A DNA stretch of 64,000 nucleotides from Sipunculus nudus. Taxonomy: Eukaryota; Annelida; Sipuncula; Golfingiida; Sipunculidae. The stretch is taken from assembly GCA_026874595.1 (NCBI GenBank), contig CM049308.1, forward strand, positions 78,108,124-78,172,123, in the 5' to 3' direction. Below, piece after piece: positions 50,183-62,112 of this stretch; position 1 is the stretch's first letter, and every line of letters starts with the position of its first letter. The position numbers were made by a program, and so were the translations under genes. Below the pieces are notes generated by a model. It searched no databases. It was not told the DNA's origin and saw only the letters and a program-made list of their open reading frames with translations.

Positions 50183-50993
50183 CTGGAGTGGATGAAGAAA
50201 ACTGAGCATTTCAGCATGACAGCCTAATGAACATAATCGTGTGTCAGTTAATGAACTGCAAGCAGACGCTGCGCGTTACAAGAGAAGGACCAGGTATGAA
50301 TATAAAAGTACTGTTTCAATAATATACGTTTCTTGACAGGTGACCTTTCTTAATGAAAATTGAACTGCAGATTCTGAAAGAATGTCTTTTATTACAATAG
50401 ATCAGGTATGGCTGGCGCATAGTTTGCCAAGACATTCAAGAATTTCACCGATATTACATAGGCACCTGCTGTTATAGATATAAAACAGGCTGCACTCGAG
50501 CCCTGTTGTTGAGTATTGATTCATGTATAATTGGTGGGTTAGATTTTGAATAGCCTTGGCTCAATACCTTAATTGACAGTGTTACTGTCTGTCACACACA
50601 TTTGGTACGACGTTCTGTGTTTCTTCCTATACAGTGCTTTTTGAAACTGGTTTGCAACTTTATAACTGCTAATGCCTGGCTTGATGGAAATCTTTCTTTC
50701 CGCATTGCTGGAAGGTATGTGTAAGCCATAGCAGACAGCCTGTAGAATTTATTAGCAGGGTATCCTGTTTTCTATTATTTCTCGGGACTCTTTCACTGAA
50801 AGAAAGCTGAATTGGCTGTTGGCTCTCAATTCTGAAGCTGTGTCAGAAAACGTTATTATTTCATGATAGCAAGCGATTCCATTTAAGCAAACAAATGTGA
50901 CATGATGCAGTATCAATTTTATGATGGTCTCTGTTAATAGGAAGAAGGCAGTGTCGTGAATATATAGTTTACACATCTTGAACAAGCAACAGG
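50183..50993. other. Non-coding or unresolved DNA
   Basis: It includes the possible + strand exon 50223-50293 (AG acceptor, donor GTATGA, two open frames). Nothing else was recognised. Confidence 0.4.
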
Positions 50994-51112
50994 GTGTTCA
51001 CTCTGGCAACAAGGGTTTTCACTCTGGCAACAAGGGTTTTCACTCTGGCAACAGGGTTTTCACTCTGGCAACAGGGTTTTCACTTTTGCAACAGGGTTTT
51101 TACTCTGGCTGA
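50994..51112 (+). repeat. ~23 bp tandem repeat, about 5 units
   Basis: CAACAAGGGTTTTCACTCTGG repeats with an AAGGG/AGGG length change. The outer units are diverged (TTCACTTTTG, TTTTACTCTGG). Confidence 0.9.
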
Positions 51113-53029
51113 AGCTGTTCTTCCATTGCTTCCCTTTTTTCTATGATGACAGAAGAATGGCATGGTATGTTAAATATGGAAGGAATAGTTAAATTGGTAG
51201 TTTATCATTGAAGGAATTGTTAGCTTGTACAACATAGATAACTGTACCTGAAACCTCGCTGAATCTATTAACTTTTGTGTGTGTGTGTGATTGCATGTAA
51301 TGAGTGAATATGAAATAGGTGAATACACATGGAAACATTCCGAGCTAGCTGTTTGCCAGGTTACCTCTGTGACTTTAGAAGTCATATTTAAAGTTGCAAA
51401 TGGTGTAGGAGTGTAGGATCTATACTAAACTATTTACCCTGTCACATTGTATTGAATTTCAGCAACTGAATTCTCTTTTTCTGTTGTTTCAGGACAAAAA
51501 CCATATTTTCATTTAAAAACAATGTCAGTTTGGATTAGATTTCAACATATCCATGTCTGAAGTATTGACAAATAATTTAATGCACTTAGCCAACCAAATA
51601 CCATATAAAACAAATTATAGTGTATGGCCAAAAATACAAAATAAACTGAAAAAAATTTCAGTGGAAATTTTTTAGGGCTGGGATGGGTGGGACATCAGGT
51701 GATCTGTCATTTGAACTGAAAGTTTTGTAAAGTTACGTGGTGAAATTTCAGGTGCTAACAATGAGATTCTTGGTAATGCCCAAATAATTGCTTTTGATTA
51801 TTCCCAACTACATTTATAAAAACCTGAAATCAAGAAGCTTTAATTAACATGTGGGGCTTGCTGTTTTGAGATGTGGTTATCAGATTGATAATTTGCCACC
51901 TAGTAGCTTTGATGGTCAAACTACAGCTATTGGGAAAGTGTCAATATTAGTAGTGAGCAATAGATTATTGTAAACATTTCTTTATTATACATTACAGTTG
52001 TTGTAAAGAGTTATTTAATAACTTTAAAGAAAAAAAATTGGTATGCTCATTTATGAGGATCTAATTAAATAACTGCACATAGTAGCACCCTAGTTGTGTT
52101 TAAGCTTTTTCAGAACAAGTACCATGTCAGTATGAAGACAACAAAAAGTACAGTTAATTTCCACTGTAAAGGTACATAAGCGTTTGCAATATATGTATTC
52201 TCTAGTTATTAGTTCATTTTGGCTTAATACAAAAGTTTCCTGGCAAATCCATCAAAGCACAAAGACTTATCTGTTTTATATATCGTTATGGTCGGAGGCT
52301 TGAAAAATCTTGCTTTGTAAAGTTTAGTTGTTTAGCTAACAGATTGTGTGTGTTTAAATGTTTTGTCCCATTGATACAGCCAGGTGCAAGCTTATTTGCA
52401 CTTGCAAGTGTACAGGAATGAGCAAACTTTTATAGAACAAAATATTACCAGATATTAGTTATAGAATTTGCTTTTAAAATCATAATTGATGATCGAAGAA
52501 TAAAAATGACTGATGATCAAATATAAATTATATATTTTATGTACTTTCTTTATTACCTTGAAATCTGCTGTATACTTGTACCTAAAATAAGGACCCCAGT
52601 AAAAAGTCTGAAATGTAAGAAATGAACAATCCCCCAGCCATCAGATGATTCACTTCCTGGTGTTTGTTTATCTCAGACAGGATAAGATTCTTTGCATGTG
52701 CATATCTCTTGTTTTTAATTGATTATGCAAACATGCAATCAATTTAATAGATTTTTAAAGAAAACAACGAATCATTGACTAATCAGCACACCGCTACCAG
52801 ATATTAATATATTTTCAGCAGGAAACACTATTTCATGTATGTTAGACATACCTGATATATGTGAATAGGTCCCTTAAATTGCCTTGATCGGTCTTGATAG
52901 GCTCACAGTCTTTGATGCAGTCACTAATGCAATATTTGTAACTAGTTCAGTCTGCTGTACTAGATTATGGAGGGAGTACTAGTAATTATTTTTTATAAAC
53001 ATGATCCTTGTAAAAAAAACCATATAATA
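51113..53029. other. Non-coding DNA
   Basis: AT-rich sequence with no supported gene or repeat unit. Confidence 0.5.
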
Positions 53030-53235
53030 ACTTGTCCTTTGATAAACTGATCCTTTTGGAAACTATTATAAATGATCCTTGAATAAAATGATGCATGTGA
53101 GAAACTTTATAATAACTGATCCTTGAATAAACTGATCAATCCTCATCAGGAATGTAACTAATCCTTGAATAAACTGATCCATGTCAGAAACAATATAATA
53201 ACTGATCATTGTCAGAAACATTTTAATCACATAAA
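53030..53235 (+). repeat. Degenerate tandem repeat
   Basis: About five imperfect units built on ACTGATCCTTGAATAAACTG and a GTCAGAAACAATATAATA-type tail. Unit length varies roughly between 40 and 50 bp. The minus-strand open frame here (53066-53254) is repeat-derived. Confidence 0.75.
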
Positions 53236-55439
53236 TTCTTTTCAGAGCTATCAATACTCGTGTTAAATTTCTTGCATGTATTGATATGTAGTTTTATATC
53301 ACACTTAGCCTTCTTAAGTATTTCTTGTGATCCATTTTCATAGACCGATATAGTTTACTCCATCCTTTTTTAGCAGACAGTGCAATATCCTTCCAATAAT
53401 TATTTTCTTGTGTCTAATTTTGTTGACATAGACTGAATCTGGCTTTCTTAGGCACAGCAGTACATGGTTTTAGAAGTAATTTTTTAAAATAAATGAACTT
53501 TTAGTGCAAGAAAAAAATTAATGTATTACCTGATACTGGATCCAGCATTGAGCAGTTGATGGCCTAAGATGGTGGAAGTCTGTGTACAAGATCCAGACAC
53601 TCTTTTATGAATTCAGTCTAATCTATTTGTAAGATTTCACAATGACTCCCCAAGCCCACATGTGTATCAGTATAATGGAGATTTCTGAGATAGACTCTTG
53701 TTTAACCCACGGGTAACATATAATAAATTTAATTGATACATCCTCCATTTTATCATATAGAATATTTTTTCAGTTTAATCTGCAAACTGACATCATTTGG
53801 TGTCTTTTTATGTATTATTAGCTTTTGCCTGAATAAATGAATGTATAATAAGACATAACTCAAAGAGAGTTAACCTGGGTGGAACAAAAAACAGGCAATC
53901 TTGTGTTTGCAAATTGATGAACAAGATTTTAAAAAATCTAATCAGCTGTATCCAGGGAGCTAGATCCCCTTCAAAACATGAGCAACTTCCCCATATAACA
54001 AACGCTTATCCCTGCAAGAAGTCATGAATGTTATGCTACTTTATCCAGGTCAGATTGCGAGAGGCCTCCTTGGTCTCTTTGAATCAACCCCTATACTAAA
54101 ATCCTCTACCTATGTTATCACTTTGCAAAAGGTCAGATATTTGGCAAAAAATCTTGCCCATAGCAGGAGTGGTGTTTTCCTTAAAGGAGTCTTCCATTTG
54201 GACACTGATTGATTCTTGGACACTAAACTGAAATTTTTCAAGGATATACTAGTAGAACCCCCCCCCCCCTAAAAAAAAAGGTAGGGTTCTCAGGCAGTGC
54301 ACGTGTCAATTTTAACCCCCTCTTCAAAAATTTGATTTTTGTTTTCAATAGAAACTTTCCAGTTTTGAGTTAGAGCCACTTTGATATTTCTTTCAAGAAT
54401 ATAAATAATACAATTTTGTTAAGCTTTCCTTTGTTATATAGTGCTTTTACTTGTTTAGCAAACAATTCTGTTATTGTCATGCTTTTCCCTGATCAAATAA
54501 CATTTTATCGAAACATGCAAAAAAAAAGTAAAAATAAATCACCCTTTACTGTTTTATTTTTTTTCAAAATAAAAGAACTTAGGATGTTCATGCTTAAATC
54601 GGGAATAGGAAGCAGTTTTAAGCCAGATTGTCATTCACCCAACTCACATGAATATTTTTTTCACAATAATGCAGATGACTTTCACTCAGACATTAAGAAA
54701 GCAGTGATCTACAAGTTGCAAGGAATGATCCAGTTACTAGACCAATAGTACTTTGATGTCGTTTATGGAAATTAATCAATTAGCTTTGTCATAAGAGGGC
54801 GTTGGTCATGTGGCTGAGTTTGAATACAAACCTGTCTATGATCATATTGATCTCATTGCTTGGTTAGTTAATTCTCATTAGATGTGTTAAATTTCCCTTA
54901 ACAAACCCACAGTTTCTTTGAAGAGTTGAGTCTTTGAAGACCTTATCGCTGGTAACTTTTGATGATTCTTTGTGTTCTATTGGTTTTAATTTCATGATAT
55001 TTCATGCTTCAGCAACGATAAAAATCATGTCAGTAAACCCCTTTGTTATATCTTAGAATAATACAGTAATATGTTTTTTGTTGGTATTCATGATTTACCC
55101 GTCCACTAACTGTGAAATAAAATTTAGAACTGTTGCAAGGTCTAGAAGGTTTACAATGTTCCATAGCCATGGAAAGCCATAACTGTGGAAAAAGCCACTT
55201 TCCAGGGATTTTTCTGTTTAACAAACAAAACACAGAGCAGTTAGAGAAGAGTCTGCAAAAGTGTGCAGAAAAAAAATAAAAAGGACTAGCTGTAGACAGC
55301 ACTCTTAAAGCATATAGATAAAAAAAAATATATGGTCTTCTGCACAAGGTTGCACCTTCATGACCTATCACCAATTTCTTCATCACAAGTCTTAACATCC
55401 GGGCTACAACCTTTGGACTTCTTACAAAAGCCTTCACCT
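53236..55439. other. Non-coding DNA
   Basis: A 12-base C run at 54258-54269 is followed by an A run. Open frames at 54416-54748 (+) and 55030-55437 (-) have no recognisable domain or splice support. Confidence 0.45.
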
Positions 55440-55815
55440 CAGGTTTGTACCATCTTCACTTCTTACCAAATTTTTCACCTCAGGGTTGCACCATTTTGAC
55501 TTCTTACCAAAATCTTCACTTCAGGGTCACACAGTCTTTGACTTCTTACCAAAATCTTCACCTTAGGTTGCATCCTCTTGACCTATTGCCAAAATCTCAC
55601 CTCAGGTTTTTACATCCTCTTGAACTATTACCAAAGTCTTCACCACAAGGTTACACCTTCTTTGCTTCTTACCAAGGTCTACATCTCAGGGTTAAACCCT
55701 CTTGACTTCTTACCAAAATCTTCACCTCAGGGTCACACAGTCTTGACTTCTTCCCAAAGTCTTCACCACAAGGTCACATCCTCTTGACTTCTTACCAAAA
55801 TCTTCACCTTAGGTT
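55440..55815 (+). repeat. ~40 bp tandem array, left part
   Basis: The unit combines TGACTTCTTACCAAAATCTTC with CACCTCAGGGTTGCACCATCT, with variants such as TGACCTATTGCC and CACAAGGTTACA. The array is cut by the hAT element at 55816 and resumes after it. Open frames with a repeated LLPKSSPQG-like peptide come from the repeat. Confidence 0.85.
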
Positions 55816-55946
55816 CAGGGTTGTTATTTTTCCCGGGAAAAACTAGTTTTTCCCGGACAGTGGGGAAAAACCGGGATTAATTGGGAATAACTGGGGAAAA
55901 CTGGTTAGTACCGGGAATTACTGGGGGAAATGTCTGATCAAAAGCC

Positions 55947-56381
55947 ATGACACCCTGTCACTTCCTCACTAATCTCCTGCACCCGAGGTATCAAGGCCAG
56001 AGGTTATCTAAAGAGCAACAAGAGACAGCAAGGAATCTGCTTGAGCAGCACCAACCAGACCTACTGTGTCACATATTCTTCTTCCAGTCCAAAGCAGCTC
56101 CTTTCTCCAAATCACTCTTCACAGATACATGTGTTTCATCCAAGTCAGCCGCAACTTGGTGGCACTGCCTCAGGGACACCAAGTCTGATGTACCCCAGGA
56201 ACTCAGTGAGTTAGCAATTCGCCTTCATCAACTGCCTTCCAGCATAGCATCAATTGAAAGAATTTTTTCAAACTTTGGGCTTGTGCAGTCCAAACTGCGA
56301 AACAAACTAGGACTTGAGAAAACTGCCAAGCTTGTAACATGTTACCGCACCCTGAGAGGTCCATCAGAGTTGGATTTGTAA
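55947..56381 (+). pseudogene. hAT transposase C-terminal fragment
   Basis: An open frame of 144 codons with the hAT C-terminal dimerisation signature: a segment LLHPRYQGQRLS near the start and, near the end, LHQLPSSIASIERIFSNFG followed by KLRNKLGLEKTAKL. This is the usual P.SSA.vER.FS and RN.L pattern. The N-terminal BED zinc finger and the catalytic DDE region are missing. The natural stop is intact (TAA at 56379-56381), and the fragment lies within the 952 bp inverted-repeat element. It may be a non-autonomous relic or, less likely, still be expressed as a fragment. Confidence 0.85.
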
Positions 56382-56554
56382 ATATGTATCAATGAACCTT
56401 ATTTCTTAGCCATCAATGGACTTTTTCAGTGTAACTGATATATCTGATTATCTGTTAACCTATCACTATGTATTTACATACAAACAAGCTGTTTTTATGG
56501 AAAACAATATAAATTTTCATATCTTGGTTTTGTGATTTGAGTATGTTTGTTTAA

Positions 56555-56565
<11 letters not shown>

Positions 56566-56591
<26 letters not shown>
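56566..56591 (+). repeat. (TG)n microsatellite
   Basis: An uninterrupted TG run of about 26 bp preceded by a short AT run, inside the hAT element. Confidence 0.95.
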
Positions 56592-56767
56592 AGATGATAT
56601 TTCCTTTTAATTCAGTCAGATATCTGCTGGTCTCTCCTTTTATAAGATTATTAGAGGTTTTTCCGAGTTTTTCCCATTTTCCCACTTTGAGAGGTTTTTC
56701 CAAAGGCGGTAAATATCAGTATTTACCAGCTGGTAAATACCGCACTGGGAATAACTTAACAACCCTG

Positions 56768-57070
56768 TTTAGGTTGCATCCTCTTGACCTATTGCTAAAA
56801 TCTTTACTGAGGGTTACATGTTCTGGGCTTCTTACCAAGTCTACACCTTAGGGTTAAACCCTCTTGGCTTCTTACCAAAATCTTCACCTCAGGTTTGCAC
56901 TATCATGACTTCTCAACAAAATCTCAGACTCAGGGTCACACAGTCTTGACTTCTTCCCAAAGTCTTCACCACAAGGTTGCATCCTCTTGAGCTCTTGCCA
57001 AAATCTTCATCTCATGGTTACATTCTCTTGACCAAAGCCTTCTCAACAAGATAATTACACTCTCTTGGTT
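56768..57070 (+). repeat. ~40 bp tandem array, right part
   Basis: This continues the 55440-55815 array after the hAT insertion, with the same TTGCATCCTCTTGACCTATTG and CTTCTTACCAAAATCTTCACC units, more diverged toward its end. Confidence 0.85.
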
Positions 57071-57084
57071 TCGTACTAAATATG

Positions 57085-57700
57085 TAAAAAAATTAGGTTC
57101 CTGGATGATAATTCCAGCTTGAATTGATATATGGATTTCAAACTTGACTTAAATATGGCCCATCAATAAAGCAAGACTTCTATTGATTTTGAGATCATGA
57201 GGTCAAAGGTCAAGGTCCCAGGACACACATCTCTGAAAAGATTGTGGATGCATTTTCAGCCAAACTTTTCATTTCAAACCTTTTATCTTGAATATATAGT
57301 TCACCTACCAATAGAGGAAGACCCTTATCCATTTTTAGGTCACAAGGTCAAAGTTCGAAGGTCACAGGAGCCATCTGTCCAAAAATTCTTTTCCTGATGA
57401 TAACTCTAGCTTGGATTGATATATGGGTTTCAAACTTGACTTATATATAGCCCATCAATAAAACAAGATTCCTATTGATTTTGAGGTCATGCAGTCAAAG
57501 GTCAAGGTCACAGGACACACATCTTTGAAAAGATTGTGGATGAATTTTGAGCCAAACTTTTTATCTCAGACCTTTTATCATGCACTTATAGTTCACCTGC
57601 CGATAGAGGAAGACCCCTATCCATTTTTAGGTCACACGGTGAAAGGTGAAGGTCACAGGAGCCATCTGTCCAAAAATTGTCTGGGGATACTAAGGCATCT
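57085..57700 (+). repeat. Two tandem ~293 bp units with GGTCAAAGGTCAAGGTC
   Basis: CCTG.ATGATAA.TC.AGCTTG begins near 57100 and again near 57393. Both units contain GGTCAAAGGTCAAGGTC, AGGACACACATCT, AAAAGATTGTGGATG, AATAGAGGAAGACCC.TATCC or the close variant GATAGAGG..., and GAGCCATCTGTCCAAAAATT. Open frames (57197-57397 and 57489-57728) repeat with the unit and are not called as genes. Confidence 0.9.
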
Positions 57701-58510
57701 CCAATGCCAGAAATTTCTAGTTCAGTAAATAGATACATGGAGTTTATAATGTATCTTTGATGTTAAGAATTTTTGAGTCAGCACTTCAGTGGCACTCTGG
57801 AATAGCAGAAAAGTTTGTCAAACACTGACAAACTTTTGGGGATTGAATTTTTTTACCTACAGGTAAGCACAAAAGGACAACACTCAAGGTTGGATGCAGC
57901 ACAATCTTGGTTAAAAATGTCACCTCACACAGTCACTTGGAAAATCTGCAATGAGCCACTGCCTTAAACTGTAGTAAGCTCTGCTGGCTCTAAAGGCCTG
58001 GTGTGTCCTGGTATCATGGCTAGTACTACCCTAGATTCCACTCAATGACATGCAATTAATCTTGTCCGCCAAATAGATTGCCATAGTAGAATGGAAGAGC
58101 ACACTTGACCTGTGTGTTAATTAGAATTCAGGCACTCTTAACTATGTCTTTTTCATTAGCTGATGATTTTTAGCTTTATGTGGGACTTTTTGGCTGATTA
58201 AACTAATGGTGAGCACCTTTCCTTATTACTGCGATCTGATAAATATTGATTCTGTGTGCCAGTCAGTTGCTCCTTAGCATCTTAGAATTCATTATAATCA
58301 ACAGAGGTCCCCTGGTGTGGCATTTCAGGATTATCGTTGGGGAATTAAGGTCCAATTCCTTTGTTTTGATGCTTTCATTGACTTTTAATAACAAGTTTTG
58401 TTTTTGCCAAGAGGACACAGCAGGGAGAGCAGAATTTGCTTTTATTCTGTACTGGATTTGTACAAAAATCATGAACTCAATTCCTGACAAAATTGAAATT
58501 CTTTCATGAG
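57701..58510. other. Non-coding DNA
   Basis: No repeat or gene recognised. Open frames on both strands over 58246-58509 overlap each other and lack support. Confidence 0.45.
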
Positions 58511-59255
58511 TGTTTTTAGCTCAGCTGACTATAAGTCATCTGAGCTATAGTCGTGGTCCTTTGTCCGTCGTCCGGCCAGCCGTCCGTTAACAGGGCACGT
58601 TTTGAAACCGTTGGACCTACAATTCCAAAATTTTGCATACCATTAGATGTCCCCAAAATCTCCTACCATACCGAAAATTGGGTCATTAGGACTTCGTTCC
58701 TTCGAGATATTGTGGAAAAACCTCCGTTTTCCATAAAAAAAGCCATTGTTACACTTCAAGGCTGCCTAATATCAAAACCACTGATCTGTTTTTGATCATA
58801 TTTAGTATTCACATTCTTTCATACATTTTCTATGAACATACAAAAAATTAGGTCAGTGTTGGGTATCATTTTGAAGTTATGGGCCAAAATATAATGCAAT
58901 TTTAAAAAAATCGGAAATATATTTACTCACCTAACATGAGAATCGCTGAAGCAAGAGACTATTTTTCAGGAATATAACTTTATTTAATCAAGATTCAATT
59001 GTTTACCCAAAATTAGATGTGAATTTTGTAAATTTTTCAAGTTATTAGCATAAATAAAAAATCAGTACCTACATTTTGTCCAACTTTGGCAATGGCACGT
59101 TTTTTTCCTGTAAGATATGTTGATTTAATTTTCACAGCATATATACATAAGGATTTGATCTTTTAAAATCTGAAATTTCAAAGGATTTGATTGAAAAAAG
59201 TAGCTTTTATTCAAGTTTTCTTACACCATGTCAAGTGTTGTTTACATCTAGCCCA
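58511..59255 (+). repeat. Hairpin-headed dispersed element, copy 2
   Basis: TGTTTTTAGCTCAGCTGACT and then AAGTCATCTGAGCT form the family hairpin, followed by GTCCGTCGTCCGG, AACAGGGCACGTTTTGAAACC and a single ~690 bp body unit. The body aligns with both units of the 424-1850 copy (for example CTGCCTAATATCAAAACCAC, AAGTTATGGGCC and ATTTAATCAAGATTCAATTG). No coding capacity. The 3' boundary is approximate. Confidence 0.85.
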
Positions 59256-60049
59256 CCTAGTAGTACAGCCTTCACTTGCATTATGTAACCCACCCCAGGC
59301 AGCTTGCCTTGGCTCAGCTTGGCCACTACCAGCAGGCTTCCCCTCTGTCCCGCACTCCCCTCCCCCCCAGATGGTGCATAAACTAGATGAATGTTATTAT
59401 TTTCTGTATTTGATTCATTCTTATTCTAGGCTATGCTACATTTCAGATTTTGTATTGTACCACCAGGGTTACAATGATTAAAGTGCACATTTAATTGTGT
59501 CCACAAAGTGGTGTATTGCTATGAAAGTGTGGATGTTCATCAGATAAGTAACTCCTTACTTCAGAGGAGTAAAAACTTCACCAGGTGTGAAATTGACTAT
59601 TAATTCCAATAATAAATTAAAGCTGGGATAGTAATTAGCACAATAGTATTGTTTGTCCCTCATTCAACCAACAGTGTGTATATTTTATTTGAAAAGATGT
59701 TTTAGGCCATGGGCTAGTGGGGGTCATAGTGCACCCCCCTTGTGATTTACTTTAATAGGTATTTTCATGTAGCCCTAGGTCTAACAATTCAGAAAATTGA
59801 TGTTGCCACAAAAAAAACTGGGATGGAAGATACCTCCCATGGACTTTTTAACCACGCCTACTTTTACAGCTGGAGGCAGATAATTAGGGGTATGGAAAAT
59901 CCAAACAACCCTAACTTTGCAACTCTTGACCAAAATATTTCAAATGACCACTTAAAATGTTCGCCTTGTCAAGATCTACCAGTTCATGCAAATGACATGC
60001 AAATTTATTTTGTGAAAAGGTCACTAGAGGTCAAAAGGTCACAAATGTT
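59256..60049. other. Non-coding DNA before the palindrome
   Basis: A Pro/Cys-rich short open frame at 59191-59481 and another at 59742-60071 show no recognisable motif. The sequence just before 60050 has a GGTCACTAGAGGTCAAAAGG repeat-like stretch. Confidence 0.45.
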
Positions 60050-60794
60050 GACCTTTCCCTATAATTTCTAGTATTATCAGGGTAAATTTATCGCCAAGAC
60101 CATATAAAGTTGTTTTTAATTGAAAATTAATTAAAATGAAGGTTTACATGTGCTTTGTAATACCAGGAGTCAAAACGTTTGAAAAGAAGTAGTGATTTCC
60201 CTGCGGTGAGCGAGATATTTCTGCACTTTTACATACTTTTTGTATGTATTGCTGAATGTGCCAAATAGGAGTAAGGCAAAATCTAACAATGGTACTTTGA
60301 AATCTTTCATTGAATCTTTGCAAATGACCATAAAAGATTATATTTGTGTGTTCTATAAAATGAAACATAAATTATGCATATATTTTCATCGAAGCGTTTG
60401 TTGGAGTCAAAAGTAAACAAAGGTTGACCTCACCAACACCATAGCTGTTTGTTACACAGATTAGTTATGAAGCCTGCCACGAAATTTTAATATTGAAACA
60501 AATGTATGTTTCTTTCTTTCTTTCAATTAACACATTTCCTGTTAACATTCATCCTAATTTTTACCAGTTTGTATCTTATTTTATGACAGTTACATATGTT
60601 CTTAGATAGTTGTCACTGGTTCATTGATCTCTGTTAACAAAAAATCCCTAATTTTAATTTGACTAGTAACAGCCAATGTATTATTTGTTGCATAAATACA
60701 TGTACCCTTATATCACATATATCAATTTCTATTACTAGTGGAAAATATATTAGTTATTATAATTAATATAATAATTAATAATTAATTCTCTCAA

Positions 60795-61842
60795 TAAATA
60801 GAGGACCTGGTTTTGTGACACAAAAAAGATATATGTCTCCCCTCACTACGGGCCTCACTTTCCCAAATTTGAGGGAAAAATGGACCCCTTCAAAAGTTTG
60901 GTGTTAACTTAAATCCTGCATTTCTAAAGATTTAACCTTGTATGATGATGATCAAGGTGACCAAGTTATGATCTGATCTGAGATTTTATTTTTTATTCTG
61001 GTTGATTTAACCTTGAAGATTCAGTTCAAGGTCACAGTTATCAAGCTCCTCAAGAAACTCTATTAATAAATAGTGTTTCAAATTTGAGGGAAAATATGTG
61101 ATACTTCAAAAGGTATCGGATTCACAATTTTTTTTATTTCATCCAATATAACCTTGATGATGAAGGTCAAGGTCACCAGATTTTTAACTGGTCCGAGATA
61201 CAGGTAGAGACATTTCACAAGTTGAATTTCATGAAAATATATCAAGTGATTAAAAAGTTATAGCGTTCAAAATAATTTCTGTTCTTGCTGATTTGACCTT
61301 GAATATCCAGATCAAGGTCACCAGTGATCGAGCTATTCAAGGGACTTAATTAAATCACTGGTGTTTCAAATTTGAGGAAAAAATATGCGCTACTTCTAAA
61401 GTTATCGGGTTCACAAATAATTCTATTTCAGCCTATTTGACCATGATGTTGAAGGTCAAGGTCACCAGTTTTCGAACTTGTCCGAGATTTTGGCAGAGAC
61501 ATTCCACAAGTCAAATTCCATGAAAATATATTGGGTGGTTCAAAAGTAATAATGTTCACAAATACTTTCTATTCTGTCTGATTTGACCTTGAAGATCCAG
61601 GTCAAGGTCACCAGGTTTCAAGCTCTTTAAGGAACTTGATTTAAACAATAAGTGTTTCAAATTTTAGGAAAAAAATATACAATACTTCAAAATTATTGGG
61701 GATAATGAAGGATAAGGTCACCGGTTTTTGAACTCCTACGAGATTTTGGTAGAAACAATTTAAATTTTGAATTTCAGGAAAAAATTATTGAGTTGTTCAA
61801 ATGTTATCACATTCACAAAATATGACACAGACGATGACGAAA
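60795..61842 (+). repeat. ~287 bp tandem units with GGTCAAGGTCAC, present in the left arm only
   Basis: About three units, each with two half-units, marked by GATTTGACCTTGAAGATCCAG near 61006, 61290 and 61580, plus AAGGTCAAGGTCACCAG and CGAGATTTTGG.AGA.ACATT. It ends with AAATATGACACAGACGATGA. The palindrome's right arm has only ~50-75 unrelated bases at the matching place, so this block was inserted in the left arm or lost from the right. Confidence 0.8.
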
Positions 61843-62044
61843 GTATGATAATTGTGATAACTGATTAAAATTGCAATTTTAGAAATAAAGCAATCTTTAT
61901 ATTTATGGCCCAGGGAATAAGCTCACCAAAGTGTGACTCCTGGGATAATTAATCTTATGCTGATAGCAGAACGTTCTTAAGAGGGGATGTGTTACAGGTT
62001 CACATAAAAGCAAACTGAACTGTCTCGCTAGTGAAGCTTACTTT

Positions 62045-62112
62045 TCTAGCGAAGCGATTGGAACGCCGGGCATGTGCCCCACCGACATGGGTTAGAATCC
62101 CGGATCGGTCCA
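62045..62112 (+). mobile_element. tRNA-like sequence, probable SINE head
   Basis: TTCTAGCGAAGCGATTGGAA resembles an A-box and GGGTTAGAATCCCGGATCGG resembles a B-box with the T-arm, about 40 bp apart. The bases upstream do not pair with GGATCGGTCC to form an acceptor stem, so it is not an intact tRNA. It lies in a stretch of the left palindrome arm that the right arm does not match. Confidence 0.45.

Larger units (their letters stand above)
55816..56767 (+). mobile_element. Deleted hAT-family transposon, 952 bp
   Basis: The left terminus CAGGGTTGTTATTTTTCCC and the right terminus GGGAATAACTTAACAACCCTG are inverted repeats (11 bp perfect, then imperfect). The flanks CTTAGGTT (55808-55815) and TTTAGGTT (56768-56775) form an 8 bp target duplication with one difference, as expected of hAT. 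Subterminal TTTTTCCC-type motifs recur at both ends. Inside is only the C-terminal part of a transposase, so most of the gene was lost by internal deletion. Confidence 0.9.

Noticed and set aside
55030-55437. 135-codon open frame on the - strand
   Set aside because: Contains low-complexity aromatic runs, overlaps the edge of a tandem array and has no domain signature.
57197-57728. Two similar open frames (66 and 79 codons)
   Set aside because: They are the two copies of a ~293 bp tandem repeat read in the same frame.
59742-60071. 109-codon open frame at the left edge of the palindrome
   Set aside because: No recognisable motif. Its last few codons enter the palindrome arm, and no second copy or splice signal supports it.
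62045-62112. Intact tRNA gene
   Set aside because: A- and B-box-like sequences are present but the acceptor stem does not pair, so it is listed only as a tRNA-like SINE head.
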